Shown here: piece by piece, positions 43,972 through 51,975 of the stretch
How positions within the stretch are numbered: position 1 is the stretch's first letter
Layout: each line of letters starts with the position of its first letter
Source of the DNA: Arachidicoccus sp. BS20
GTDB taxonomy: Bacteria; Bacteroidota; Bacteroidia; Chitinophagales; Chitinophagaceae
Length of the DNA: 64,000 nucleotides
Assembly (NCBI RefSeq): GCF_001659705.1
Contig: NZ_CP015971.1
Location: forward strand, 620,001 to 684,000
Direction of reading: 5' to 3'
The notes under the pieces: model-generated
The model's database searches: none
What the model was told of the DNA's origin: nothing
The model's input: only the letters and a program-made list of their open reading frames with translations
Translations under genes and position numbers: made by a program

Positions 43972-44490
43972 TTGGATTATATACACGTTGGTAAAATTGT
44001 TGCTACGCACGGTGTTCAGGGCGACATCATCATTACGCACGCGCTGAACAAAAAAACAGATTTAAAAAATATCGAAGCATTGTTTGTGGAAGAAAGTAAA
44101 GACAGTTACATTCCTTACTTTATTGAAAAAGCTAAAGCCAAAAACGAAGAAGAAATCATTTGTAAATTAGAAGGCATTAATTCCAAAGAATCGGCGCATC
44201 GTTTTATCAGAAAAAATGTATGGCTTGCCGAAAATGATTTTGCAAAAATTGCCGATGGCAACACTCCTATCGCGCTGCTTGGCTATCTCGTAATTAATGA
44301 AGACGAGCCATTATCAAAAGTGGAAGAAGTGATTGAACAGCCGCATCAGCTTTTATTAAGAATTGTGCTAAACGAAAAAGATGTATTCATTCCTATTCAT
44401 GAAGAAACGCTCGATAAAATCGACAGAAAAAAACAGGAAATACACGTTACACTTCCCGATGGATTGCTTGATATTTACTTAGAGGATTAA
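43972..44490 (+). CDS. rimM: Ribosome maturation factor RimM
   Basis: About 172 aa. The N-domain DYIHVGKIVATHGVQGDIIITHAL and NEEEIICKLEGINSKESAHRFIRKNVWL, and the PRC-barrel-like C-domain ALLGYLVIN...IPIHEETLDKIDRKKQEIHVTLPDGLLDIYLED, are typical. It assists 30S maturation. The start is unusual: family alignment places it at the TTG at 43972 just before DYIHVGKI. The only ATG (43879) lies in a palindromic repeat and would add 31 atypical residues. No rpsP or trmD, its usual neighbours, are present. Confidence 0.85.
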   Translation: MDYIHVGKIVATHGVQGDIIITHALNKKTDLKNIEALFVEESKDSYIPYFIEKAKAKNEEEIICKLEGINSKESAHRFIRKNVWLAENDFAKIADGNTPIALLGYLVINEDEPLSKVEEVIEQPHQLLLRIVLNEKDVFIPIHEETLDKIDRKKQEIHVTLPDGLLDIYLED

Positions 44491-44534
44491 TAGAATTTTA
44501 TCTGCTGCAAAAAACTATTGAACGTTCTTTTCCG

Positions 44535-44542
44535 TAACTTTG
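44535..44542 (+). promoter_or_regulatory. -7 element of the methyltransferase-like gene
   Basis: TAACTTTG fits TAnnTTTG, 49 bp upstream of the ATG at 44592, within a 101-bp spacer. Confidence 0.4.
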
Positions 44543-44591
44543 AGGTGTAGAAATTAATTAAACGTTTGATTAATAACTAAAGTATTCTTCT

Positions 44592-45062
44592 ATGAAACAA
44601 AGAAATAGTCCCGGCATTTATATTCCCGTTCCAATATTTTATGCAGCGTTTTTCTTCTTTGCGTATTTACTGCAAAATGAGTTTTCCATCGCTTATAAAC
44701 TCTTGCAAACAGAGGCTTCCGATATTGTCGGCTGGATATTTATTGTTGCAGGACTTGCGCACGTAGGTGCGGCGTGGATACAATTTATACGCACAAGCAA
44801 TAGTGTTACAACCATTAAACCGGCAAATAATTTACAAACCGGAGGCGTGTATAAGTTCAGTCGAAACCCAATGTACATCGGTTTTTTCTTCATGTATTTT
44901 GGCGCGGCATTTATTTGGGGCAATTGGTGGACGTTTATCGTGTCGCCGTTTCTTGTACTTGTGATTGACTTGTATGTTGTAAACAGGGAAGAAAAATATC
45001 TGCGCAGAAAATTTGGACACGATTATAAGGAGTATAAAAAGAACGTAAGAAAATGGTTGTGA
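44592..45062 (+). CDS. Isoprenylcysteine carboxyl methyltransferase-like membrane protein
   Basis: 156 aa with four hydrophobic helices. The C-terminal ICMT/PEMT signature is clear: GGVYKFSRNPMYIGFFFMYFG and later VVNREEKYLRRKFGHDYKEYKKNVRKWL. The RNPMY and EEKYL...G.DYxxY elements build the S-adenosylmethionine site in this superfamily. Bacterial members act on unknown small or lipid substrates. It stands alone between rimM and the SDR gene. Confidence 0.85.
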   Translation: MKQRNSPGIYIPVPIFYAAFFFFAYLLQNEFSIAYKLLQTEASDIVGWIFIVAGLAHVGAAWIQFIRTSNSVTTIKPANNLQTGGVYKFSRNPMYIGFFFMYFGAAFIWGNWWTFIVSPFLVLVIDLYVVNREEKYLRRKFGHDYKEYKKNVRKWL

Positions 45063-45171
45063 CATATCAATAGTATTCCTTGCTTATTCTTGGCAAATAG
45101 GGTTTCTGCAAATTGTTTGAATTATACAATCATCTGTTTCTCTTAATCAATGTTGCGGTTTTATTGCGGAA

Positions 45172-45179
45172 TAATTTTG
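45172..45179 (+). promoter_or_regulatory. -7 element of the SDR gene
   Basis: TAATTTTG fits TAnnTTTG, 28 bp before the ATG at 45208, with a TTG 16 bp further up (shorter than the normal 19-bp spacing). Confidence 0.4.
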
Positions 45180-45207
45180 CAGGCATAAAAACAAAATAAA
45201 TTTCACA

Positions 45208-45954
45208 ATGGAACTAAAAAACAAAACGGCTCTTATTACAGGAGCATCAAGCGGAATAGGCAATGCCACGGCAATGAAATTATCAGAGGCAGGTGTTAAA
45301 GTAGGACTCGCCGCAAGGCGCACTGATAAACTCGAAATTCTAAAGAAACAAATCGAAGAAAAAGGCGGGGAAGCAATCGTTGTTGAAATGAATGTTGCCG
45401 ATACAGTTTCTGTACAAAATGGCGTTAAAGCATTCATTAATAATTTCGGCAGAATTGATATTCTCTTCAATAACGCAGGTGTGATGCCGGTAAGCAATAT
45501 CGACCAATTTAAGACAGAGGAATGGAACACAATGATTGATGTGAACATCAAAGGTGTATTAAATGTAACGGGAACTGTATTGCCTTATATGATTCAACAA
45601 CAGTCCGGGCATATTTTCAATACTTCATCTATTGCAGGCAGAAAGGTTTTTGGTCCCGGATACACAGTTTATTCTGCAACCAAGTTCTTTGTTTCTTCAT
45701 TCAGCGAGGGTTTGCGTATGGAGATTAGCAAAAAACACAATATCCGTGTTACCAGTATTCAGCCCGGCGGTGTTCTTACCGAGTTAATGGAGCAAACAAC
45801 CGACCCGGATAAAAAAACGGAAATGCTTGCTTATCGTAATTCCATAAAATTTTTAGAACCCACAGATATTGCCGATGCTTTGTTGTATGCAGTAACCGCG
45901 CCTACGCACGTGAATGTGGCGGAAATATTTATTCTGCCTACGGAACAGATTTAA
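45208..45954 (+). CDS. Short-chain dehydrogenase/reductase
   Basis: 248-aa classical SDR. The nucleotide-binding [10 protein letters not shown] (about 11-20) is followed by FNNAGVMP (about 88-95), catalytic Ser in NTSSIAG and the YSATK active site (about 154-158). [10 protein letters not shown] and [11 protein letters not shown] are typical of the clavaldehyde/serine-dehydrogenase-like subgroup, NADP-preferring by the ARR after the second strand. The substrate is unknown. The AraC gene downstream (139-bp gap, own promoter) may regulate it. Confidence 0.9.
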   Translation: MELKNKTALITGASSGIGNATAMKLSEAGVKVGLAARRTDKLEILKKQIEEKGGEAIVVEMNVADTVSVQNGVKAFINNFGRIDILFNNAGVMPVSNIDQFKTEEWNTMIDVNIKGVLNVTGTVLPYMIQQQSGHIFNTSSIAGRKVFGPGYTVYSATKFFVSSFSEGLRMEISKKHNIRVTSIQPGGVLTELMEQTTDPDKKTEMLAYRNSIKFLEPTDIADALLYAVTAPTHVNVAEIFILPTEQI

Positions 45955-46059
45955 TTTTTTGAGAAAAATAGAATAAATATTGTTATGTCTTATTAACTAA
46001 AACGTAACAATATTTTAGTTGAATGATGTGTCAAGAAAATAACATCAAACGAAATGAAT

Positions 46060-46067
46060 TATCTTTG
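46060..46067 (+). promoter_or_regulatory. -7 element of the AraC gene
   Basis: TATCTTTG fits TAnnTTTG, 26 bp before the ATG at 46094. Confidence 0.42.
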
Positions 46068-46093
46068 AAAGTTATTTTTTTCAGAAAAAAGAA

Positions 46094-46987
46094 ATGAAAG
46101 AAACGGAATCCATAAAAGAATTTTATGAGCAGCGGTTTCCCGATGCTTTTAAGACTGCACCCGAAAATACGGGAGCATTTCGAGTGTTTGTAAAAGACAA
46201 AGAGCTGGACAAAAATCCACCAAAATATCTTCGCAGGGATTTCTATAAAATCACGTTGATTAAAGGTCATAACCTGTTTCATTACGCTGATAAAACATTG
46301 GAAGTGTCTGGCGATACGCTGGTCTTTTCCAATCCCGAAGTGCCTTATACATTCGAGCCGATTGCGGAGGAAACGGGCGGATATTTTTGCATCTTCAAAG
46401 AAAATTTTCTCAGCGAATATCTTCGGAAAGGTTTTCGCGAATTGCCGATGTACAGAATCGGAGGAAGCCCTGCATTCATTTTGGACAAAACAAACAGCAA
46501 AAAGATAAGCCTCATTTTTGAGAAGATAATTGAAGAAAGTAATTCGGATTTTTATTTCAAGTACGATTTGATTTGCAACTATGTGATGGAAATTATTTAT
46601 ACGGCGTTGAAGTTGCAACCGTCCGAAAAAATGTACCCGAACACAGATGCCAATACCAGAATTACAGCCGTGTTTATGGAATTACTGGAAAGGCAATTTC
46701 CGATAGAAAACGCCACACAACAATTTACCATGAAAGGTGCGAAAGATTTTGCACAGCAACTAAACATTCACATCAATCATTTGAACAGAGCCGTAAAAGC
46801 AACAACAGGAAAAACCACCTCCGAAATCATTTATGAAAGGCTGATTAACGAAGCCAAAGCGTTACTGAAACATACCGACTGGAATGTAGCTGAAATAGGC
46901 TTCTGTCTTGGTTTTGAAGACCCGACACATTTCAATCATTTCTTCAGAAAACAAACAGGGGCAAAGCCTTTGGAATACAGAAAATAA
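46094..46987 (+). CDS. AraC family transcriptional regulator
   Basis: 297 aa. A cupin-like N-domain (about 35-160; KITLIKGHNLFHYADKTLEVSGDTLVFSNPEVPYTFEP) is followed by a C-terminal double HTH (about 195-297; KDFAQQLNIHINHLNRAVKATTGKTTSEIIYERLINEAKALL, WNVAEIGFCLGFEDPTHFNHFFRKQTGAKPLEY). It probably controls the SDR gene in front of it, a frequent arrangement in this phylum. The ligand is unknown. Confidence 0.9.
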   Translation: MKETESIKEFYEQRFPDAFKTAPENTGAFRVFVKDKELDKNPPKYLRRDFYKITLIKGHNLFHYADKTLEVSGDTLVFSNPEVPYTFEPIAEETGGYFCIFKENFLSEYLRKGFRELPMYRIGGSPAFILDKTNSKKISLIFEKIIEESNSDFYFKYDLICNYVMEIIYTALKLQPSEKMYPNTDANTRITAVFMELLERQFPIENATQQFTMKGAKDFAQQLNIHINHLNRAVKATTGKTTSEIIYERLINEAKALLKHTDWNVAEIGFCLGFEDPTHFNHFFRKQTGAKPLEYRK

Positions 46988-46988
46988 G

Positions 46989-47022
46989 AAATATTGGCGA
47001 ACCTTACGATTCGCCAATATTT
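46989..47022. terminator. Bidirectional terminator between the AraC gene and leuS
   Basis: AAATATTGGCGA (46989-47000) and TCGCCAATATTT (47011-47022) pair perfectly over 12 bp around a 10-nt loop, between convergent genes with A/T runs on both sides. Confidence 0.82.
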
Positions 47023-49884
47023 TTATATTACCACATTAATCATTTTGTTTTTTACAAAGATGAATTTCTTCATGGGTTTGCCTTCGAGCCATTTCTGAAC
47101 AATCTCGTTTTGTAATACAACTTCACGCACTTGCTCTTCTGTTGCATCGAGCGGAAACGCAATATTGGTGCGCATTTTACCATTGATACTTACAGGATAA
47201 TTTTTAGAAGATTCCTTGATATATTTTTCTTCAAACACAGGAAATGGCGCGTTCAATATAGAATTTGTATTGCCCAACTTATGCCACAATTCTTCCGAAA
47301 CGTGCGGCGCATAAGGCGTGAGCATAATCAACAGTTTTTCCAAAACGGATTTCTTGAAACACTTCGCATCGTGCAATTCGTTTACGCAAACCATGAATGC
47401 AGAAACTGCTGTGTTGAAAGAGAAACGCTCCGTATCATTCTCGATTTTCTGAATGGTTTTGTGCAGAATTTTTAAATCTGCATCCGTCGGTTTTTCATCA
47501 TTCCAAACTTGTCCTTTCGTATCATCGTAAAACAAACGCCACAATTTTTTAAGAAAACGATGAACGCCTTCAATGCCTTTGGTATCCCAAGGTTTTGACT
47601 GTTCCACCGGACCTAAAAACATTTCGTACATACGGAAAGTGTCTGCACCGAATTTCTCCACCAAATCATCGGGATTAACGGTGTTGAATTTTGACTTGGA
47701 CATTTTTTCAACTTCCGAAATACAATAAAATTTTTCGGTAAACTTCGTTTTGTCTAAAACATTATAGACACGATTCATTTGAAATGTTGCATCTTTAAAT
47801 TCTTCGTTACGCCATTTTTTAAATGCTTCAATATCTAAGACTTCACCATCAACAATATTTACATCAACATGAATTAATGAAACTTCATTTTTGTTATAAA
47901 TTGGTTCAGTAGGGAATTCTATACCTTTTTTCTTTTGTTCTTCATAATCATCAGGAATAATTAATTCTGCAGAAATGAATTTATTTGGATCATCTCTTTT
48001 TCTATACACAAACCTCGAACTTCCTTGTATCATTCCCTGATTTACCAATTTCTTAAAAGGTTCATCAAAATCTATGAAACCCAGGTCATGCAAGGCTTTC
48101 GTCCACATACGGCTGTACAATAAATGTCCTACGGCATGTTCCGTTCCGCCTACATAAACATCTACCTGATTCCAATAATCGCTTGCTTTTCTGCTGCAAA
48201 ATTCTTCTTCATTTTTGTTATCCATGTAGCGCAAAAAATACCATGAACTTCCCGCATAGCCGGGCATTGTATTCGTTTCCAAATGCTGCGCCGTCCAGCT
48301 TTCGATATTTGCCAAAGGTCCTTGCACGTCGGGTCCGGGTTTGTAAGAATCCACTTTCGGTAAAAGTAAAGGCAACTCGCTTTCATCCAAAGGAACGGCA
48401 ATGCCATCTTTCCAAACAATTGGAAAAGGTTCGCCCCAATAACGTTGCCGGCTGAACGCCGCATCGCGCATTTTGTAATTTACTTTTCGCTTGCCAATGC
48501 CGAGTTCTTCTAATTTTTTTACAACAATATCAATCGCGTCGCGCATCACAATCCCGTTTAAAAAATCGCTGTTTTCAAGCGTTGCATCTTTTGTGGGATT
48601 TGCATTTTCGCCGTCGAATTTGTCGCCTAAAATATTAGTTATCGGGATATTAAAATGCTGCGCAAACTTAAAATCTCGTTCATCGCCGCAAGGCACCGCC
48701 ATAATCGCGCCCGTGCCGTAACCCGCCAAAACATATTCGCTTATCCAAATCGGAATTTGTTTTTGATTAAAAGGGTTTACGGCATACGCGCCTGTAAATA
48801 CTCCGCTGATTTTTTTCTCTGCCTGCCGTTCCCTGTCGCTTCGGCTTTTTACATAAGCAATATATTCTTCAACCTTCGGCTTTTGCTCATTGCTTACAAT
48901 GTTTTCAATCCAATCTAATTCGGGAGCAACAACCATGAAATCAACACCAAAAATTGTGTCGGGACGAGTGGTGTAAACCGTGAGTTTTTTTACTTTTTGT
49001 TTTTCACTTTTTATTTCAAAATCAATTTCCGCTCCGGTCGATTTTCCAATCCAATTGGTTTGCATTTCTTTCATTGCATCGCTGAAATCCACTGTTTCCA
49101 AGCCTTTCAGCAATCTGTCTGCATATTCCGTAATGCGCAAATACCATTGACGCAATCTTTTTTTCTCAACAGGAAATCCGCCGCGCTCGCTTACGCCATT
49201 CACAACTTCATCATTTGCCAAAACTGTTCCCAACGCTTCGCACCAATTGACTTCGCCGTAACCGCAGAACGCCAAACGATAATTCATTAAAATATCCTGC
49301 TTTTCTTTTTCGGAAAAATTGTTCCATTCTTCCGCAGAAAATTTTACGGTTTCATCGCCGGGACATTCGTGATTTTTATTTCCTTCTTTAGAAAAAATTT
49401 CTTCCAAAACGCTGATGGGTTCTGCTTTTTGCGTTTTTCTGTTGAACCAGCTTTTGAACAATTGCAGAAAAATCCATTGTGTCCACTTATAATAATCGGG
49501 TTCGCTCGTATTCACTTTGCGCGACCAATCGTAACAAAAACCGATATTGTTCAGTTGTTTTTCAAATGTTTCAATATTTTTTTTCGTAGAAATTTCGGGA
49601 TGCACGCCATGCTCGATGGCGTATTGTTCCGCAGGCAAACCGAAAGCATCATAACCCATCGGATGCAGCACATTAAAGCCTTTCAGCCTTTTGAAACGCG
49701 CATAAATATCGCTTGCGATATACCCCAACGGATGACCCACGTGCAAGCCCGCACCGCTGGGATACGGAAACATATCGAGCACATAATATTTGGGTTTATC
49801 GGAATCGTTGCTCACTTTATAAGCATCGGTTTCCTGCCAATTGCGTTGCCATTTTTTTTCTATCTCACGAAAATTGTATTCCAT
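47023..49884 (-). CDS. leuS: Leucyl-tRNA synthetase
   Basis: 953-aa class I synthetase. The HIGH motif appears as HVGHPLGY (about 49-56) after MFPYPSGAGL. The CP1 editing domain (about 220-420) contains TTRPDTIFGVDF and GTGAIMAVPCGDERD. The KMSKS motif is KMSKSKFN, and a C-terminal anticodon-binding domain follows. It is longer than the E. coli enzyme (860) because of two insertions common in Bacteroidota: one near 165-200 before the editing domain, one leucine-specific between GYAGSSWYFLRYMD and KMSKS. Essential. Divergent from ftsX. Confidence 0.97.
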   Translation of the reverse strand: MEYNFREIEKKWQRNWQETDAYKVSNDSDKPKYYVLDMFPYPSGAGLHVGHPLGYIASDIYARFKRLKGFNVLHPMGYDAFGLPAEQYAIEHGVHPEISTKKNIETFEKQLNNIGFCYDWSRKVNTSEPDYYKWTQWIFLQLFKSWFNRKTQKAEPISVLEEIFSKEGNKNHECPGDETVKFSAEEWNNFSEKEKQDILMNYRLAFCGYGEVNWCEALGTVLANDEVVNGVSERGGFPVEKKRLRQWYLRITEYADRLLKGLETVDFSDAMKEMQTNWIGKSTGAEIDFEIKSEKQKVKKLTVYTTRPDTIFGVDFMVVAPELDWIENIVSNEQKPKVEEYIAYVKSRSDRERQAEKKISGVFTGAYAVNPFNQKQIPIWISEYVLAGYGTGAIMAVPCGDERDFKFAQHFNIPITNILGDKFDGENANPTKDATLENSDFLNGIVMRDAIDIVVKKLEELGIGKRKVNYKMRDAAFSRQRYWGEPFPIVWKDGIAVPLDESELPLLLPKVDSYKPGPDVQGPLANIESWTAQHLETNTMPGYAGSSWYFLRYMDNKNEEEFCSRKASDYWNQVDVYVGGTEHAVGHLLYSRMWTKALHDLGFIDFDEPFKKLVNQGMIQGSSRFVYRKRDDPNKFISAELIIPDDYEEQKKKGIEFPTEPIYNKNEVSLIHVDVNIVDGEVLDIEAFKKWRNEEFKDATFQMNRVYNVLDKTKFTEKFYCISEVEKMSKSKFNTVNPDDLVEKFGADTFRMYEMFLGPVEQSKPWDTKGIEGVHRFLKKLWRLFYDDTKGQVWNDEKPTDADLKILHKTIQKIENDTERFSFNTAVSAFMVCVNELHDAKCFKKSVLEKLLIMLTPYAPHVSEELWHKLGNTNSILNAPFPVFEEKYIKESSKNYPVSINGKMRTNIAFPLDATEEQVREVVLQNEIVQKWLEGKPMKKFIFVKNKMINVVI

Positions 49885-49979
49885 TTATCTAAACTATGAT
49901 TTTGTTGATTTTTTAGATTTTTATGATTGAATTTGATTCGATATTATAAAAATCGCCTAAATCATAAAAATCAAGGTCG

Positions 49980-49987
49980 CAAATGTA
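49980..49987 (-). promoter_or_regulatory. -7 element of leuS
   Basis: Minus-strand TACATTTG fits TAnnTTTG, 95 bp upstream of the leuS ATG. The resulting leader of about 85-90 nt is long for this genome; I saw no clear T-box or riboswitch in it. Confidence 0.4.
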
Positions 49988-50040
49988 CGCGATTAGATTG
50001 TAAAGATTAAATTTGCCACAGTTTACAACATCAATTTATA

Positions 50041-50916
50041 ATGTCTGAAAATATCTCTGTTCCAAAAAGAAAAAAGAAAACCAATTCCGCGTTAAGCATC
50101 GTCGGCATTACCATCGTACTATTATTGATGGGTGTTATGGGCTGGTTTTTTATTACATTAAAATCTGTAGGCAATAACCTGAAAGAGCAGGTTGAAATTG
50201 ATGTCTATCTCAATGTTACGAATAAAGATACCATTGCGCAAATACAACGATATATTACATCCCAGCCTTATGCAAAAAATGTCGAGTATATTGACAAAGA
50301 GAAAGCAAAAGCTATTTGGAATAAAGATAATAAGGAAGATTTTGACAAAATTCTTGACTATAATCCGTTACCTGAAAGCATAAATTTTTATGCGAAAGCA
50401 GATTATATGAATCCCGACAGTCTCGCTAAAATCACGAATGATTTAACCCTGCATTTCGGAACTCTGCTTTCTAATATTAATTATCCTACAACGCTTGTCA
50501 ATTCTATCAACGATAAAGTAAACAGATTGGGATTAATTTTTCTTGCCATCGCCATCGGTTTGGGTATCATCATTGTTATCAGTATCGACAACACGATTAA
50601 GCTCACGATGTACAGCAACCGTTTCCTTATTAAAACCATGCAAATGGTAGGCGCTACGCGAAAGTTTATTGCAAATCCTATGAACCTTCGCGCCATTGTG
50701 AACGGGTTAATCAGCGCCATCGTTGCCATTATTATCTTAATTGTGTTGACGCACTGGGCTGCTTATCAATTTCCCGAATTGGGCGATGCACAAAACCCGC
50801 CGTTGAATTACTTATTGTATGCCTGCATGATTATTTTCGGCGTTTTAATTTCATGGGTAAGCACTTATAGAAGCGTGAACAAATATTTAAAGTCGCGCCT
50901 CGACGATTTGTATTAA
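50041..50916 (+). CDS. ftsX: Cell-division ABC transporter permease FtsX
   Basis: 291 aa. A cytoplasmic N-tail precedes a first membrane segment (about 19-41). A large periplasmic domain (45-165) with DVYLNVTNKDTIAQIQRYITSQPYAKNVEYIDKEKA follows. Three C-terminal membrane helices lie around 175-195, 220-240 and 260-280. FtsX with FtsE controls peptidoglycan hydrolases at the septum; ftsE is not adjacent here, which is normal for the phylum. Cotranscribed with the DUF3098 gene (50-bp gap). Confidence 0.94.
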   Translation: MSENISVPKRKKKTNSALSIVGITIVLLLMGVMGWFFITLKSVGNNLKEQVEIDVYLNVTNKDTIAQIQRYITSQPYAKNVEYIDKEKAKAIWNKDNKEDFDKILDYNPLPESINFYAKADYMNPDSLAKITNDLTLHFGTLLSNINYPTTLVNSINDKVNRLGLIFLAIAIGLGIIIVISIDNTIKLTMYSNRFLIKTMQMVGATRKFIANPMNLRAIVNGLISAIVAIIILIVLTHWAAYQFPELGDAQNPPLNYLLYACMIIFGVLISWVSTYRSVNKYLKSRLDDLY

Positions 50917-50966
50917 TTGAATTATTAAAAATAAAATCGCATATTTGTTGCGAAATCTTTTAAACG

Positions 50967-51233
50967 ATGAGTGATAAAAATAAAACACAAACAACGCAGC
51001 CAAGCGGTCTTTCTTTTACGAAAGAAAATTTCAGATGGATGATTATAGGCGTAATAGTAATTGCATTGGGAATGATATTGCTTTCCGGCGGCGAAAATAA
51101 AGACCCGAACGTATTTAACACAAATTTGGTGTACAGCTTCCGGAGGATTACACTCGCACCCATTGTAATTTTGATTGGCTTCGGTATTGAAATTTTTGCC
51201 ATTCTTAAAAAATCTAAAAAAGAAGAAGCATAA
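50967..51233 (+). CDS. DUF3098 small membrane protein
   Basis: 88 aa with two membrane segments (about 22-41 and 60-80). FTKENFRWMIIGVIVIALGMILLSGG, FNTNLVYSFRRITLAPIVILIGFGIEIFAI and the charged end KKSKKEEA match DUF3098, which in Bacteroidota usually follows ftsX. A role in division or envelope assembly is a reasonable guess from context. The usual downstream uppP and truB are absent; a terminator follows instead. Confidence 0.9.
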   Translation: MSDKNKTQTTQPSGLSFTKENFRWMIIGVIVIALGMILLSGGENKDPNVFNTNLVYSFRRITLAPIVILIGFGIEIFAILKKSKKEEA

Positions 51234-51259
51234 TATAAAAATGTATTTCATACTTTTCT

Positions 51260-51282
51260 AAAACTTCCTCTATGGAAGTTTT
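51260..51282 (+). terminator. Intrinsic terminator of ftsX-DUF3098
   Basis: AAAACTTCC and GGAAGTTTT pair around a 5-nt loop, followed by a run of T on the plus strand, 27 bp after the DUF3098 stop. Confidence 0.8.
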
Positions 51283-51369
51283 TTTTATGTCTGTGCTTAT
51301 CAAATTCGATATTACACTCACGCCATTTTTGGTATCATTTTTGAATTTTTATCTTCAAATAATAATTTA

Positions 51370-51876
51370 ATGAAAAAGCTACAAAACTTTTTTCTTTCAA
51401 TCAGCATAGCTGTAATCGCTGTAAGTTGCACAGGAAATGCAGCTAATCATAATAGCGATGCATTTACTATTCAAACTGTAAAACAACAGGCTATTGACAG
51501 CATGAATAAAGCTCAGGCTGATAAACAACATATCATCGACAGTATGAACAGATTGAAGTCAGAAGCTGTTTCCAATGCTAAATCCGATGTAAGACAGGAT
51601 TACCAGCAACAGACAGCATCGCAATCCGTAGATGAATCTGCATCGACTTCAGGCGCAGACAATACAGAAACTCAGGAAACCGCTGCACCTCAGAAAAAAG
51701 GGATGAGCAATACGGCTAAAGGCGCTATTATCGGCGGTGGTGCAGGCGCAATCACAGGTGCAATTGTAAGTAAGAAAAAACTGAAAGGCGCATTAATCGG
51801 TGGAGCTGTGGGCGCAGGTGCAGGTGCGATTACCGGTCATATCATTGACCAAAAGAAAAAGCAAAATGGCGAATAA
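51370..51876 (+). CDS. Glycine-zipper lipoprotein
   Basis: 168 aa. Signal peptide with a lipobox (VIAVS-C20), then a polar helix of charged repeats (KQQAIDSMNKAQADKQHIIDSM, about 37-60) and a Q/S/T-rich linker. A C-terminal YMGG-like glycine zipper (about 115-160; AKGAIIGGGAGAITGAIVSK, GALIGGAVGAGAGAITG) follows. Such proteins associate with the outer membrane and are often stress-related. It stands between two terminators, so it is probably monocistronic. Exact function unknown. Confidence 0.85.
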   Translation: MKKLQNFFLSISIAVIAVSCTGNAANHNSDAFTIQTVKQQAIDSMNKAQADKQHIIDSMNRLKSEAVSNAKSDVRQDYQQQTASQSVDESASTSGADNTETQETAAPQKKGMSNTAKGAIIGGGAGAITGAIVSKKKLKGALIGGAVGAGAGAITGHIIDQKKKQNGE

Positions 51877-51896
51877 TATTTTATCTGCTACGCTGG

Positions 51897-51941
51897 ATAA
51901 GTAAAAAAATCGAGACTATTTGCCTCGATTTTTTTACTTAT
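51897..51941. terminator. Strong stem-loop terminator after the glycine-zipper gene
   Basis: The 18-bp arms (51897-51914 and 51924-51941) are perfect complements around a 9-nt loop. They hold ATCGAG and a run of seven A/T pairs, giving a U-tract on either strand. Confidence 0.87.
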
Positions 51942-51975
51942 ATCTAACTTTATCGCTTCAAACTTTAAACAAAAT

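Noticed and set aside
49885-49979. T-box or riboswitch in the leuS leader
   Set aside because: The roughly 90-nt leader shows no T-box core or strong terminator/antiterminator pair, and T-boxes are not expected in this phylum.
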